This document shows positions 31,000-45,690 of a stretch of 64,000 nucleotides of DNA, in pieces. The stretch spans positions 248,001-312,000 of the forward strand of contig WAEK01000017.1 of NCBI GenBank assembly GCA_011634665.1, in the 5' to 3' direction. The DNA is from Mortierella sp. BCC40632. Taxonomy: Eukaryota; Mortierellomycota; Mortierellomycetes; Mortierellales; Mortierellaceae. The notes below the pieces were generated by a model that was not told the origin of the DNA, did not search any database, and was given only the letters and a program-made list of their open reading frames with translations. Numbering within the stretch: position 1 is the stretch's first letter; the number at the start of each line of letters is the position of its first letter. The translations under genes were made by a program, and so were the position numbers.

Positions 31000-31810
31000 C
31001 TCCCTTGACCATTCTTTACATTCCAGCAGATGTGTCCCTTGATAATTATGCCTCAGTTTGTCCCTTTATGTTGAGAGGAAGATATGATGAGATATCAGAC
31101 TCTAAGAATCAACAATTCTACCTTTCTTTTTTTCCTTCTCTTTCCACCTCTTTACCTTCTCTTAAATCTCGTCGCTTTACAATCTCACCATCTGACCACC
31201 TTCGACTGGAATTGCAAGGATATTTGGGAGTACCTTTCACAAGACTCACAAGTCGTCTTCAAGTAGCACCACAAGAACCGCCTCGATCCTCACTTCCTAA
31301 TTTCTCCATGCTAGAGTGCCAGGATCACTTCACCAAGGATTCTCTCACAAGATTCTTTCTGCCAAAGCCTCTCCGCCCACATCCCGAACCAGACGCGTCA
31401 TCTATTTGGAGAATATGAAACTCATGAACTTGCTCATGTTCTCGCCACTTGCTTTGACTTTCGACCCCTTCGAGACCTATCTGGTCATATAGATGACAAC
31501 CAAACAACTGGGACACGCGAAAGCTAGGGTCATAGTATATTAATGGAATGCACTACCCGAAAACGCGACTCTTGACCTCTGTGGTATACCGCTGTCTGAG
31601 GCGTGTGGGATCCTCAAGCCTTATGTCTTTGCTGGTTTATGGGAGATTCCGGGTTTCGAATTTGCTGGTACGATCTTTATTTTTTATGATGGAGTTAATG
31701 ACCCACTGTCAGAATTGGATCTCGCCAACTCTACTTGCTAATACCCGAGCACAGAAGGTCTTCCAGCCTTTCGAGAAGATCTTTTTGACAAGTCTGGACC
31801 ATAGTTCTTG
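31000..31810 (+). pseudogene. Coding-like stretch with in-frame stops, unknown family
   Basis: From about 31420 one plus frame reads LLMFSPLALTFDPFETYLVI, stop, MTTKQLGHAKARVIVY, stop, then NALPENATLDLCGIPLSEAC and GLWEIPGFEFAGTIFIFYD, stop at about 31740. Codon use and composition look like real protein, yet three stops interrupt it and no splice pair removes them cleanly. The upstream frame 31005-31418 may be an earlier part. The protein family is not recognised. It is either a dead gene or one whose introns I failed to see. Confidence 0.35.
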
Positions 31811-32208
31811 AGCACTCTTCCCTTTCCCACCCCCTCTTTTTTGGCACTAGATACTACGGTGTAATATAGGCAGCGATAAGAATGCTAATAACAAATATCC
31901 CTCAGAGTTTTTGTTAGCGATGCACCTGACGACCTACTTGTTATCGTGCTGTGATGGGAAATGTGGTTGCCTGGTGAGTTTGTCTTATGCTCACTGCTAG
32001 TTTCACTCCCCTCTCCCCTCTCCCTATGGACTCTTTACATATCTAGTCTGTAGGCTCCCACTATGTTTTGTCAATGATAACTGTTGGCTTTTCGTGATCT
32101 CCTGGAACAGTTAAACCCAAAGGTCATTAGGAACACTTCCTTGATCCAGATAGATATCGAGGTGAAATATGTGTATGTGCATGCGTGTGTGTGTTTTATT
32201 GTTGTTGT

Positions 32209-32408
32209 TTAGTTAGAGGCGGGTTTCTGGGCAACAGGCTTGTTGCAGTCCTCAAGCAGAGGTGATTCCGGATCGATTGGGTCGAGGATGACGGTTCCGA
32301 CCTTGAAGTATTTGGGATGGTTTCTATAAAAGTCTGCCCAGCCATTCACGTCCTGTAGAGCAAAGTATGGAGAAAGAAGGGACACAATGCAAGGAGTAGA
32401 AAGAAATG

Positions 32409-32444
<36 letters not shown>

Positions 32445-33153
32445 ATGTGTGTGACGAATGTTAGGGAAAATAATAGAGCCTTGTGTACCCATTTTTCTTC
32501 CTCGTTTAGAATCGCTTTCTCCACTCTGACTTACAGCGATTTGTGCAGGACTAAGACCTCGAAGGTCATGAGTGAGATGAGTCTGGAAACAACCGGTGGT
32601 GTAGGCGCGGGAGGCGTCACGTCCAGAAAAGAATCCATAACTTCCACCTCTCGAATAGAAAGGACGTCCTTCAGTGACATCGAACACCTCGCCTTGGATC
32701 GCCAGATAGATCGGTTTTTTGGGGTCTGTTCCGTCATACAGGGCCAGCTCCTCCTGAGTGAGCACAATTTGTTTTCTCTGTTCATGAAGAACGAGGTGGG
32801 TCAACGGGCACAGGTCCAAAAGGTGAGCGATACGTGTGAACGACTGCGCTGATCATCCAAGTTTTTTTTTTTTTTTTTAAAAGAGGACTCCAACATACCG
32901 GAACCCAGCGGCGCCAGTTCTTGTATTTCCCGTTGTACCCCCAGAGCCAAGTGTCGGTGACGATGTAGGAAGCGAGAAAAAAGAAGAGAATTGAAAGGAG
33001 GATGCCCTGGACCAGTGATTGCTTCTTTGACATTGGCGCCTTTTTGTCATGAGATGCATGTGTCCGACGATGAGGTTTGGTTGCAACTGAGGGATCCTCG
33101 GTCTGCCGCTGCTTGTTGACATGGCGTTTCGTGGGCTGTTGTTGTCCGTCCAT
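32209..33153 (-). CDS. Cytochrome b5-like haem-binding membrane protein (MAPR/neuferricin type)
   Basis: Three exons in transcript order: 33153-32899, 32777-32535 and 32352-32209; all introns phase 0; 213 residues. The N-terminus is basic and cytosolic, then a single span (GILLSILFFFLASYIV, about residues 49-66). The haem/steroid-binding domain covers about 86-190: LTQEELALYDGTD, IYLAIQGEVFDVTEGRPFY, GGSYGFFSGRDASRAYTTGCF, LTHDLRGL, and WADFYRNHPKYFKVGTV. This is the MAPR signature, with the TGCF and HDLRGL segments closest to the CYB5D2/neuferricin branch. Haem-binding proteins of this class support sterol synthesis and P450s in the ER. The introns carry the poly-A/T tracts seen at 32409-32442 and 32863. 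Confidence 0.9.
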
Positions 33154-33233
33154 GGTCCTGGAGCTGAGTTGGTGAAGAGGAGAAAGGAGTGAAAGGAATG
33201 GGAAAAGGGGAGGCGAGGTGATGAAGAGAGAAT

Positions 33234-33272
<39 letters not shown>

Positions 33273-33488
33273 GCGGAAATCTAAAAAAGAGCATCCATGC
33301 CCGTGTCTCCTCTCCCTAATAGAAAAAGCCAAACTTGCCGAACCCTCCCCTCCCTCAGTTTTCTGAGCATTCCATTTCTCGGTATTTTTAGGTCTGTATT
33401 TCAGTTAACAACAATCAATATAAGTTACTTTTGTGCATACTCTCTCCTCGCTTCCTGGTTCTCCCTACCCTACATGACTACTCCCTGC

Positions 33489-35918
33489 TCATGTACTGAT
33501 GCTTTCTGGCAAGGGCAAGCCTGCTCCCCCACCGTTTCCGTTGCCGCCGACACCGCCATGAATACTACCATGGATGCTGCCGTTGATGCTGCTATTGCCG
33601 CTGCTGGCTCCATTACCGCTTCCGTAACTGCCACCATGGACCGCGGCCATGCTTGCCGCACTCGCAAGTGCCTGATGGTTTTGCTTCACTCGGTTCATCA
33701 TCACCTCCCGGTACTTGTCCGTCTTGGTAAACTTGGGGACGGAATCCGTCGACATGAGTCGGAAGATATGATCATGGATTGTATCAAACATGGCAACATG
33801 AATCAGTTCCTGAGGACCATCCTTTCCAACACCGAGTTCGTACCGGATATTGTCCGAGCCAGGTGTTGCGGAGGGAGAAGAGGGTTGACTTGAAGTCATA
33901 CCATTATTAACGATTCCACCGCTGGTGCGTGAGACCGAGGTGGGTCCAGAGTGGGCTAGCTCGGGGTTCTCCAGACTGCGTACAACTGCCTGCATGTATG
34001 TTGTAATATCCTGGCGCATCTGGTGCGGTAGGTTAACTTCTCTCTGAGCGCCAGAGACGAGGTATGTCTCATAGATCGCGAATGCCTGCACGCAGATCTG
34101 CCTCTCAAGATCTCGAAGTGCCGCCGGCAGTGTCACTGGGGTAGCGGCAGACCCATTGGGGTCATCGTTTTTCTCTTGAGCAGATAAAATATGGGCCTTG
34201 GCCGATGCAATCAACGTATTGAATTTGTTCCTGAACTCAAACACATCCAGGTAAAAGGACAAGTTCTCCTCACAAATATTTTGCTTCAAAAAGCTCTTGA
34301 ACAAATCCCTGAGAGTTGGGTCTGTTAGAATGATGTTGAGTCTTGTCGCGTTCGAGGTCATCGAGACATTGGATGCGCTCACCACCAGGGACGAGGATGG
34401 TCCGACACCATTGCCTGCCCCCGAGGAAGAAGATTCTCGGCCAGATTGAGAAGGTGCGTAGGAGGAGATGGAGGTTGTCTCAATGAGCGTAATCTGAAAG
34501 TCGGGGTCGTTTAGGATCTGAGAAAGGCGACGAATGGACCGACCCGTCTCTTCGATCAACTGCTGACCCGTCAGAGCCATGCTGGTTGTACAAGCGCCTG
34601 TACCACAAATGCCGACTGCACTCTGGTGTTCGTCCAAGGAACGCCTGGGCTCACAAGCAATCGAGATCGGGAGCCGTGTCAAGTTGCTGGAAGCCATCTT
34701 GAATTGAGCAGAGAGCTGCTTTTGGTCCGCACTGGCCTTTTCTTGTTTCGGACCTACAATGCTGCCACCTAGAAGAAGAAGAAAAAATAAAAAGAAAAAA
34801 GCGAGCGATATTCAGGAAAGAGTACGACAGTGTGAGGTGCGTTCACAAATATCGGTAGTACTCTGGATGTTTCTCCTGATGGAAATGGGATATAGACATA
34901 ATACAGAGCCTTACCATCCATCCAATCGTTGTTGATGCTGCTTCGGCTGCTAGCGATAAGACTCTTCCAACCTACAACAGCACGTCCTGCTTCCGTCAGG
35001 TGGTAAAGCGCACCATTGCCTGTCTTGAACAAATGTGGTCCAACTCTGTTTTCCTCTCCAATTTGCTCAATGTATCCTGCGGTGACCATCTCCTGTGCGA
35101 TATAGATCGCCTCCTCTTTACTAATTACGGTTGTATAATCCATGAGCCACTCGACGGCAGCTTTTCCATAGAAAGTGTGTTTGTAGATATCATAGTTGTG
35201 TTGTTGGTCCTTGACTTCGATTCCATTACACAGCTCGGTTACCGATTGGACCCGTTCTCGGCCACTGGGACTTGAGCTTAATGGGGAATCTCCAGGAGAG
35301 GTGGTTGGTTTGGCGACATTAGGCTCTGGTCCTGCAAAGCGTTTAAAAATCATATCCAGATGCATGGTTGTCAACACAATAGCATCCTCATCCTCGGCTC
35401 GTTCGAGGTACACCAAGTTGGGCACAGCATTCGAGGTAATATGTCTTGTCTCCTCAACCGGCAACGAGTTTCGATGAACAAATTTGGCGAGGATGTAGGC
35501 ACCCTTTCCAGTGACATGGTAGATTCCCTTGTTCTGAAATTCACGCTTGTTGATGTCTGTGGCGCATTCAAAGAGTCGTGCATCCATAAAGGTCTGGCAA
35601 AGGTTCTTGGCCATGTCCCTCGGGAGTGAAAATTGGGTTGTTACCACATGAGTAATGATGCGTGTTGGGTCGTTTGGGTCGGTGTCCCTGTTGGACTGAA
35701 TAAACTGGAGTCCGCGAAGATTAGCGATAGCCTCGTCTGCGGTGAAGCTATTGGGGTATTTTTTGAATAGTAGCTTGTGTTCCTCGATCGGGAGCGAGAC
35801 CATCAAGGTCGAGAAGAGATCGAAGATACCCTTTGTTGGAGAAATTATCCGTCGTGGAACATGAGGCACGTAAAATAGACATGGAGAGGAATGGTGGTGG
35901 TGGTGGTGGTGGTGGTGG

Positions 35919-35963
<45 letters not shown>

Positions 35964-36268
35964 GACAGCGAGAAAAAGAGAAAGGGAACTCAGCACAATC
36001 AGTTATGGCGCTCATTCCAAAGATGTGTTGGCCCCTAGCCAGTGGTCCAAAAGCCATGTGTTGCATTTACCCCTGCAGCTCGCTCTTGATATTAGTGCCC
36101 GTGCCCACCCACTCAAGCATGCATCTCTTGCCAGTACCCCCCCCCCTACTCTCGATGTTGAATGGTGAATCCTTCCCGTGGCGTTCTGGTGAAAGGGATG
36201 TGCCAGTTAGGAGCCAGAGGCGGTGTACTCACCCTTGCGAAAGCACGGCCGGATGTCGTGGTTTTCAT
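33489..36268 (-). CDS. DEP-DEP-RGS regulator of heterotrimeric G proteins (Sst2/FlbA type)
   Basis: Exons in transcript order: 36268-36233 (36 nt), 35830-34915 and 34768-33489; introns 402 and 146 nt; 743 residues. The tiny first exon gives MKTTTSGRAFAR. Joined to GIFDLFSTLMVSL it restores the conserved SGRxF...DLFS start of fungal DEP/RGS proteins, which is why I chose it; an in-frame TGA lies upstream. The first DEP region is about residues 15-135 (FSLPRDMAKNLCQTFMDARL), the second about 210-300 (KAAVEWLMDY). The RGS domain is about 435-690 (DPTLRDLFKSFLKQNICEEN and DTIHDHIFRLMSTDSVPKF), with a Ser-rich insertion of about 60 residues before its last helices. The Gly/Ser/Asn tail is low complexity. 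Role: GTPase acceleration on G-alpha, damping pheromone or nutrient signalling. Confidence 0.9.
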
Positions 36269-39494
<3,226 letters not shown>

Positions 39495-41795
39495 ATGGTT
39501 CTCACCGTCGCCCCCTATGGTAACTTGTCATGCGTCTGTGGTTCCGCATCCTCATCTTTCTGGGCTCCGCGTCTGTTGAACGTCTCGGGGAGTGATGAGC
39601 CCCATCCATCGTACTCATCCTTGATTGGCTTCTCCTATTTTTTTTTTTTTTCTTTTGCTCGCGAAACCTCACGGCCGCATATAAACTATTCATAGGTGAA
39701 TGGCAATCGCCCATTGACACCGACTTCATCACTGGCTCAACCGTCTCCATCTCAAACCTCCGTAAGAATGAGCGCACAGGTGACCTCTTCTGGATCGAGA
39801 TTAGTAGCGCAACCAACGGTCGCCCAACCATCCAGACCCGGACTGCGGCCACGGGCTCCACGTCGGAGCTCACGCCTGCTCCCTTCATTGCCAGGACGCG
39901 TGTCCACGAGTACGGTGGTGCAGCCTTTACGGTCGGCAGCGACTTTATCATCTCCAGCAACGATGCTGACTGCCGTCTTTACAAGATTGACATTGCCACC
40001 AAGCAAGCTACTCCATTGACTCCCGAAAATAAGGACTGGCGTTATGCTAACATCGACATCCACCCTTCGGAAAAGTTCTTGGTCTGTGTTCGTGAGGACC
40101 ACACCGTGGACACACCCCAGACAGTGATCAATACCCTTGTCTATGTTCGACTGGATGTTCCTGAGCCAAATGTCGAAATCTTGGTGGAAGGTGCCGATTT
40201 CTATGCGGACCCTCGATTCAACCCCGCCAACCCCAGTGAGTTTGTGTACTACTCGTGGAATCACCCCTACATGACTTGGGATCATACGCAGCCATACTAT
40301 TGCCAGCTCGAGATCACAAATTCGACCGTCAAGATTGTTTCCCAGAAGCTGCTTGCGGGCGTGGACAAGTCCCATGAGGAGAGCTCAAACCAGCTTCGGT
40401 TTGCTGTGGATGGGACTCTTTACTTTTGCAGCGACAAGTCTGGATTCTGGAATCTGTATAAATACAAGTCGGGTGGTGAGGTTGAGTTGGTTTTGAAGAA
40501 CCCAGTCCAGGCCGAGTTCCAGTCCCCTGTCTGGAGATTTGGTGATCGGTCGTTCTATCCTCTCAAGTCGGATGCCTCAAAGTTGGCGAGTGTCTACACA
40601 AAGGATGGACTGGACCATCTTAGCATCATTGACACCAAGACTGGAACCCTGGAGGATGTCCCAACCGAATTCCAGGTCATTAGCTCTGTTTATGGAACTA
40701 CGGATGGAAAGGATGACGTGCTCCTGATGGAAGTCGGGTCGTTCGACCTCCCTTCTCAGGTCATTAGCTTTAACCTCCGCACAAAGCAGCATGAAGTTCT
40801 GATGAAGTCCAGCCCGGTCGACGTTCCCAAAGGGTGGATCTCCAAGCCTGTCCCCATCACATTCAATACGACAGGAGGAAATGTTGCATATGCCCTGTAC
40901 TATCCTCCCACGAATGCTGAATATGTTGCACCCGAGGGAACGCTTCCTCCACTCCGTGTTCTCTCTCATGGCGGACCATCAGCTGCCTTCTGCTCCAACC
41001 TCAACTGGAGCATCAACTACTTTGCGTCTCGTGGAATTGCCTGCGTAGCCGTCAACTATGGAGGATCGACCAGCTATGGCCGTGAGTTCCGTGATCGTCT
41101 GAGAACTCAATGGGGAGTTGTCGATGTGGATGACTGCTGTAATGCGGCTACATATCTCGTTGAGAAGGGTCTTGTTGATCCCGAGAAACTAGCCATTGTC
41201 GGAGGTAGTGCTGGTGGCTACACAACCTTGGCCTGCTTGGCCTTCAGGAACGTGTTCAAGGCGGGTGTCAGTCATTACGGTATTGGAGATTTGCAAACTT
41301 TGGTCAAGGACACGCACAAGTTTGAGCTAATGTACCCTGTGAGTCTGGTGGGACCCTATCCTGAGGAAGAGAAGAGGTACTTGGAGCGATCGCCTCTGTT
41401 CTCTGCCGACAAGATCACTTGTCCATGTGCGTTCTTCCAAGGAATGCTGGACAAGGTCGTTCCACCCAACCAGGCTGAGTCGATGGTGAAGGCTCTTAAG
41501 GAACAGGGCATTCCCGTTGCTCTTGTTACCTTTGACGACGAGGCTCACGGTAACGTTATCTCTTTAATTATTTGTATGTGGTATCAATTGTTCAAAAAAA
41601 GAACTGTCTATCCTTACTGACTGAGAAATCTTGATTTTTTTTTTTTTTAATTCCTCCTTACTAGGCTTCAAAATCCCAAAGAATGTCGAGATGGCATTGA
41701 AGGGCGAGGCGTCTTTCATTGGACGAATCTTTGGCTTCACTCCCTCCGAGGACATCCCAATCGATATTTCGAACGAGGATGCTATCGGCAAGTAA
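39495..41795 (+). CDS. Prolyl-oligopeptidase family (S9) serine peptidase
   Basis: Exons 39495-39519, 39696-41549 and 41665-41795; both introns phase 1; 669 residues. The 25-nt first exon gives MVLTVAPYG, and joining to EWQSPI restores the APYGxWxSPI start common in this family. Residues about 20-390 form the beta-propeller. The alpha/beta hydrolase domain covers about 400-669 with S513 (GGSAGGY), D594 (MLDKVVPP) and H626 (DDEAHGF, with the His just before the last intron), all at the expected spacing. SHGGPSAAF and NYGGSTSYGREFRDRL are typical of acylaminoacyl/dipeptidyl peptidases of the S9C type. There is no signal peptide, so it should be cytosolic, trimming oligopeptides. Intact and full length. 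Confidence 0.94.
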
Positions 41796-41804
41796 CCCAA
41801 GTAG

Positions 41805-41807
<3 letters not shown>

Positions 41808-41846
<39 letters not shown>
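41808..41846. repeat. (CTTT)n microsatellite
   Basis: About ten CTTT units just after the stop of the peptidase gene. A (CT)14 run lies at about 42042-42067 before the end of the convergent F-box gene. Confidence 0.9.
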
Positions 41847-42036
41847 AGAGAAGCATATTAAAGAGCTAGAGTAAAAGAAAAGAAGCAGTGTCTTCTATGA
41901 TTTACTTCCAATAGTCTGTTCAATTAGGTGATGTTTCAAAATATACTCGGGCTATCGCGTGTAGGTAGTTATCCTTGATCTTTCTTTGAGCTATTCTCAA
42001 GACAAATAGAGTTTTGTCCGCAAGCAACCCCTTCTT

Positions 42037-42067
<31 letters not shown>

Positions 42068-42085
42068 GCTCAGGTTTGAAGCTTA

Positions 42086-43636
42086 CTACCATATATCAAC
42101 GCCAGCAACGCAATGGATGCCATGCATTTTCAAGTATCTGGCTAGCTCCTTATGGTGCTCTTCTTCGACACTCAGCAACCCCTGGACAGTTCTCAGATTA
42201 GGCCAGGTTTGAATCATCCAATCCAAATCCTCGAACCGCGCCACTTGATAATAACAGATAAATGAGAGTTGCTCCAGCATCAAAAGAGGAGCAAGTGTCT
42301 CAATACCATTGCCCACTCGAAGATTGATTCCAAGTTGGAGACGATCCTCTTCAACAAAACTAAATTCTGGTACTTCAAGGGACACATTCAACACCCGAAG
42401 CTGGACAAGTTGCGATAGTTGTTGATAGACGGCTTTTTGTCGGAGATCATAGATAGTTCCGATATCGATCGAATCATCCTCGTTCGTTTCGTTCGAATCA
42501 TTCAAGGGTCCATCCGGAAACATTCCTAGAATCGGAACCTTGAAATGTTTTAGTCGAAGACAAACCCACTGTGGACCTTGTTCGATATCTTTTGCATGGA
42601 TCTCTATTGCTTGAATAGAAACCAGGTTTGGACAATGAGAAAGGATTTTCTGGACAAAGGGACTGTCGGCCCAAAAAGTGGCAGTCAAGTCGACATGTAC
42701 AAGACTTGCAAAGTGTCGTTCAAAAACCGAGGGGTCAACCGCTGTACAGTCTCTAAATGGAAGTTGTTTCATGGCTGGAAGTGCATTGAAAAGACGAAGG
42801 ACCTCTGCTTCGGGAGCAAAGGTGAGACACACCATGAAAAGGCAAGAGAGTTTGGGACAGGCAGGGATGACTTTGGTAATGACTGGTTCGATCGCGTCAC
42901 CCAAAGTGTCGTCCAGCAGGAACGTAGTCAAGTTCGGACAGCGAGCGGCAAAATTAATCATCTGGGAAGCATGTTTTGGAAAAAGACAGTTGACGCTGAA
43001 GTCATCCATGTAAGGGAACACGCTCAGATCAACAGATTCAGATAAATTGTCGACTTTGGGAGTATGAAGGAGATCGCATTCGGAAAGGTCAATGTGGACA
43101 AGCGTAAGGTTCTTTAGTCGGAGAGTACAGGCAACCGTCAGCGCTTCTGCCAGGGTAGGATTCCATTTGGTCCTCGCAAGGGAAAGCTTTGTCAGGAAGG
43201 GCAACTCGAGAATGACTTGAGTGGCTACTGGTCCCAGAGCCACCCCAGGATTTAAATGGTAAACAGTGTGTAGTGATCCCTTATTCCGATGAAGGATAAC
43301 TTGAATGTGGTGCTCCCAGCGGTCCTTTTGTGTTGATGGAATATAAGGGACATTCAGTTTCTGGACTTGGGTACAAGCTAAGCCAAAAGCTTCGAGTGAC
43401 TTTTCCCTGATTCCTTGTCTAATTTTCAGGCAACGAATGAGATGACCATGCCGAGCATAAACATCTGCATAGAGATCCAAATTGAATCTGGATGGACCCA
43501 AACTCCAGAGCCAAGGGAGAAAGGATTCATGCCATTGTCTTGAAACGAGCATGCAGTTGAATAAATCTCGTTGGAGGAGGAAGCCGCCGAGCAATTGTCT
43601 GATCTCTGGGATGTCGAGTGCTTTGGAGAAAGTCAT
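42086..43636 (-). CDS. F-box/LRR protein, paralogue of the 24683 gene
   Basis: An intronless frame of 516 residues from ATG 43636 (MTFSKALDIPEIRQLL). The F-box covers about residues 8-46 (DIPEIRQLLGGFLLQRDLF, then VSRQWHESFLPWLW). About a dozen irregular leucine-rich repeats follow (LTKLSLARTKW, LKNLTLVHIDLSECDLL, LTTFLLDDTLGDAIEP, LVHVDLTATFW). Expected to act as a substrate adaptor in an SCF ubiquitin ligase. Its C-terminal end (LRVLNVSLEVPEF, then GNGIETLAPLLMLEQL and LDWMIQTWPNLRTVQG) aligns in order with the other F-box protein of the window, so the two are products of an old duplication on opposite strands. The DSNETNEDDSID segment is a short acidic insert. The target is unknown. Confidence 0.88.
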   Translation of the reverse strand: MTFSKALDIPEIRQLLGGFLLQRDLFNCMLVSRQWHESFLPWLWSLGPSRFNLDLYADVYARHGHLIRCLKIRQGIREKSLEAFGLACTQVQKLNVPYIPSTQKDRWEHHIQVILHRNKGSLHTVYHLNPGVALGPVATQVILELPFLTKLSLARTKWNPTLAEALTVACTLRLKNLTLVHIDLSECDLLHTPKVDNLSESVDLSVFPYMDDFSVNCLFPKHASQMINFAARCPNLTTFLLDDTLGDAIEPVITKVIPACPKLSCLFMVCLTFAPEAEVLRLFNALPAMKQLPFRDCTAVDPSVFERHFASLVHVDLTATFWADSPFVQKILSHCPNLVSIQAIEIHAKDIEQGPQWVCLRLKHFKVPILGMFPDGPLNDSNETNEDDSIDIGTIYDLRQKAVYQQLSQLVQLRVLNVSLEVPEFSFVEEDRLQLGINLRVGNGIETLAPLLMLEQLSFICYYQVARFEDLDWMIQTWPNLRTVQGLLSVEEEHHKELARYLKMHGIHCVAGVDIW

Positions 43637-44649
43637 TTTGAACAAGAATTGCCATTTTCAGGAACGGGAATATGCATGTCAAGTTATAGCGGTTTGCCAC
43701 CATCCTCCCTTTCACCAACAGCCACAGACTTGATTTCATGCTTGTCTCAGCTTGCCACCACTCGCAACACCTCTTCCAACTTCCCTTTTTGAGATACACG
43801 CGGTGTAACAATGTTTGGTCTCGTGGAAAAAAGAGGACCTTTTTAGGCGAAACTCAATAGGGTTGCCAAAGTTGAGGGGATTCCTCAAGAACAAGATGCA
43901 CCCCAGTGCTCCGACTTGGAGAAAACGCGTCGGAAGCCATCCTCTCCAGACTGGTAAAGGACATGCAACTCCGACCCGCTTTAAATTGCACTCAAACAAA
44001 AAAGGTTGGAAGACTCCTTGTGATTGGGCGGTCCAACTAAGGGCTGCCTATCTTACACATGGGGCGTAGTGGTAGCTTTGTATGCTTGGGCTGATAACTT
44101 CCTGAGTCGAGCGTAGGCAGAGTGGCACTCGTATTTCTTGGAGTCTTTCAGGTTAATTAAAACCCCTGTTGTCCAGATGTCAATAAGCAAAGTGACATCT
44201 CGAACATCAGAGAGTTGTGCCCGTGCCTTGAGGTAGTGTCTTTGACGCGAATTCATGTTGGCCCAAGAGATGAAAGACAAGGAGGGAATCGAGTGAAGCG
44301 GAACATGGATGCAGTAGTAGTCAGCCTAGAGAAGGACTCTCAAATTTGTCTGTCTCCTGGGTCTCAACTTTGACTAGCATGGTCGAAGACCTTGATTGCT
44401 AAAAACCTATTTTTCGATAAAGTGAGGGTCCCTCAAGTGTAACCCTTCTTTTAATCCAATACCCGAACCCCCCTGCTAGACCCTGGATGGGTCCCTGTTT
44501 TCATACTTGTGATCCAGGGCAGAGGGTGGGAAGTGGCAGGAATCATATGAGGTCCTCGCCTTGTCCGAAAATAGGCTATTGTCTTCAAGGTCTTCGACCA
44601 TACAAGCCATTATCCTTCCTACTGGCGAAGACCTCCTATGTGACTCCAG
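43637..44649. other. Gene-free stretch
   Basis: No domain or splice pattern found. Short open frames on both strands are unremarkable. Confidence 0.5.
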
Positions 44650-45690
44650 AGATCAAAACCAGGAGATTGCGGTTGTGGGATAGGCTCTTGTTCTACCACT
44701 AAGTCCATAAAACCTGCTAAACAGTATTGCAGACGACTGAATTGCTTGGGCTATGATATTTCCCATCGGTATGCCGTTCTTGTAGGCAGCAGTCGCACTG
44801 ATCGCTCGCACTCTTGGTAATGTCACTTTCTTGGGTAACTTGAGCAGCATCATAACGTGTTCAATAAGCTTACCGATCCACTCAGCGTCCGCTCTGCTTA
44901 ACTCGTCCTTCACATAGTCGATCAGGGGCGCATGTCTCTTCACTTTGTCCAAGTCTCCACCGGGTACAGTACAGGGATAGAATGGTGTTTAATTGAGACG
45001 AGTTTGGTATTATTTTATCCGCCTCTCTTTTCTTTGGGTAGTGTACCGGACGAACGATGAAGTCCAATTGTTGTTGGAGCCGTGGATCAGATAAATCGAT
45101 GGATTCTAAGTCGTCCATTCTCACCATCCCTAAGATGCTTAGTGACCATTACAGTTTCCGTATATTTGTCGTCATGTCTATCTTGTCGTTAGGCGGGAGG
45201 GACTCGAAATACTCGGCCAATGGAGTTAGGTCAAGGCCCAACTCTTGTATATCGCGTATCTCCTGCCTATATACTGCATGCAGCCCGGCTAGAAAAGAGA
45301 GGCGTTGGCAGACTGACCGGTCCTGATACAGTTGAACGATGATCCCTTTGTGGCTCAATGTTGTCCCTGTATTTCACCCTCGGAAAATCGCTCCTACCAA
45401 TAGCCATTCCAAATGAGTGAATAGTAGCGGCACTCCGCTGTTCAATCCTTGCTCCGTAGCCCTTTGTATTTAACGCTTTGGCAAAAGGAAGACTTGCTGC
45501 CATTTATTCCAGTCTCTTGTTCCTTTCCGTGCTTTGGCCGCGACCATATCGCGGGTTCTGTTGCCCGCTGTTTGAATTGTCCGACTCGACGGCGTTTGAA
45601 GAAAGGCTGCAAAAGCATCGACCAGCTGATTTAATTCGGGGGGTGTCATCGCCAATGTGCGTGAAGGAGATACCATTCATTGGGACTGTA
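44650..45690 (-). pseudogene. Decayed DIRS-like tyrosine recombinase
   Basis: Several minus-strand frames in order look like one recombinase. First an N-terminal ELNQLVDAFAAFLQTP and a basic segment (about 45470-45640). Next a core-binding-like helix set (RSAATIHSFGMAIGRSDFP; then QRLSFLAGLHAVYRQEI, LTPLAEYFESLPPNDKI). Then MVRMDDLESIDLSDPRLQQQ, which resembles the Arg-I block of YR enzymes. Last RAISATAAYKNGIPMGNIIA followed by FSRFYGL (about 44700-44810), where the usual R-x-x-S..A...G-x-P..xI and terminal Tyr of DIRS/Ngaro-type recombinases can be recognised. Frameshifts and stops break it at least three times. No reverse transcriptase part is visible nearby. Confidence 0.55.

Noticed and set aside
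33297..33893. Plus-strand Ala/Thr-rich frame of 198 codons
   Set aside because: It is antisense to the Gly/Ser/Asn-rich tail of the RGS gene.
39502..40375. Minus-strand frames opposite the S9 peptidase
   Set aside because: They overlap strongly conserved coding sequence on the plus strand and have no domain.
44635..44712. tRNA-like A and B boxes on the minus strand (TAGTGGTAGAACA ... GGTTTTGATC)
   Set aside because: The T-arm and acceptor stem do not pair and no clean cloverleaf forms, so at best it is a chance match or a dead SINE-like head.
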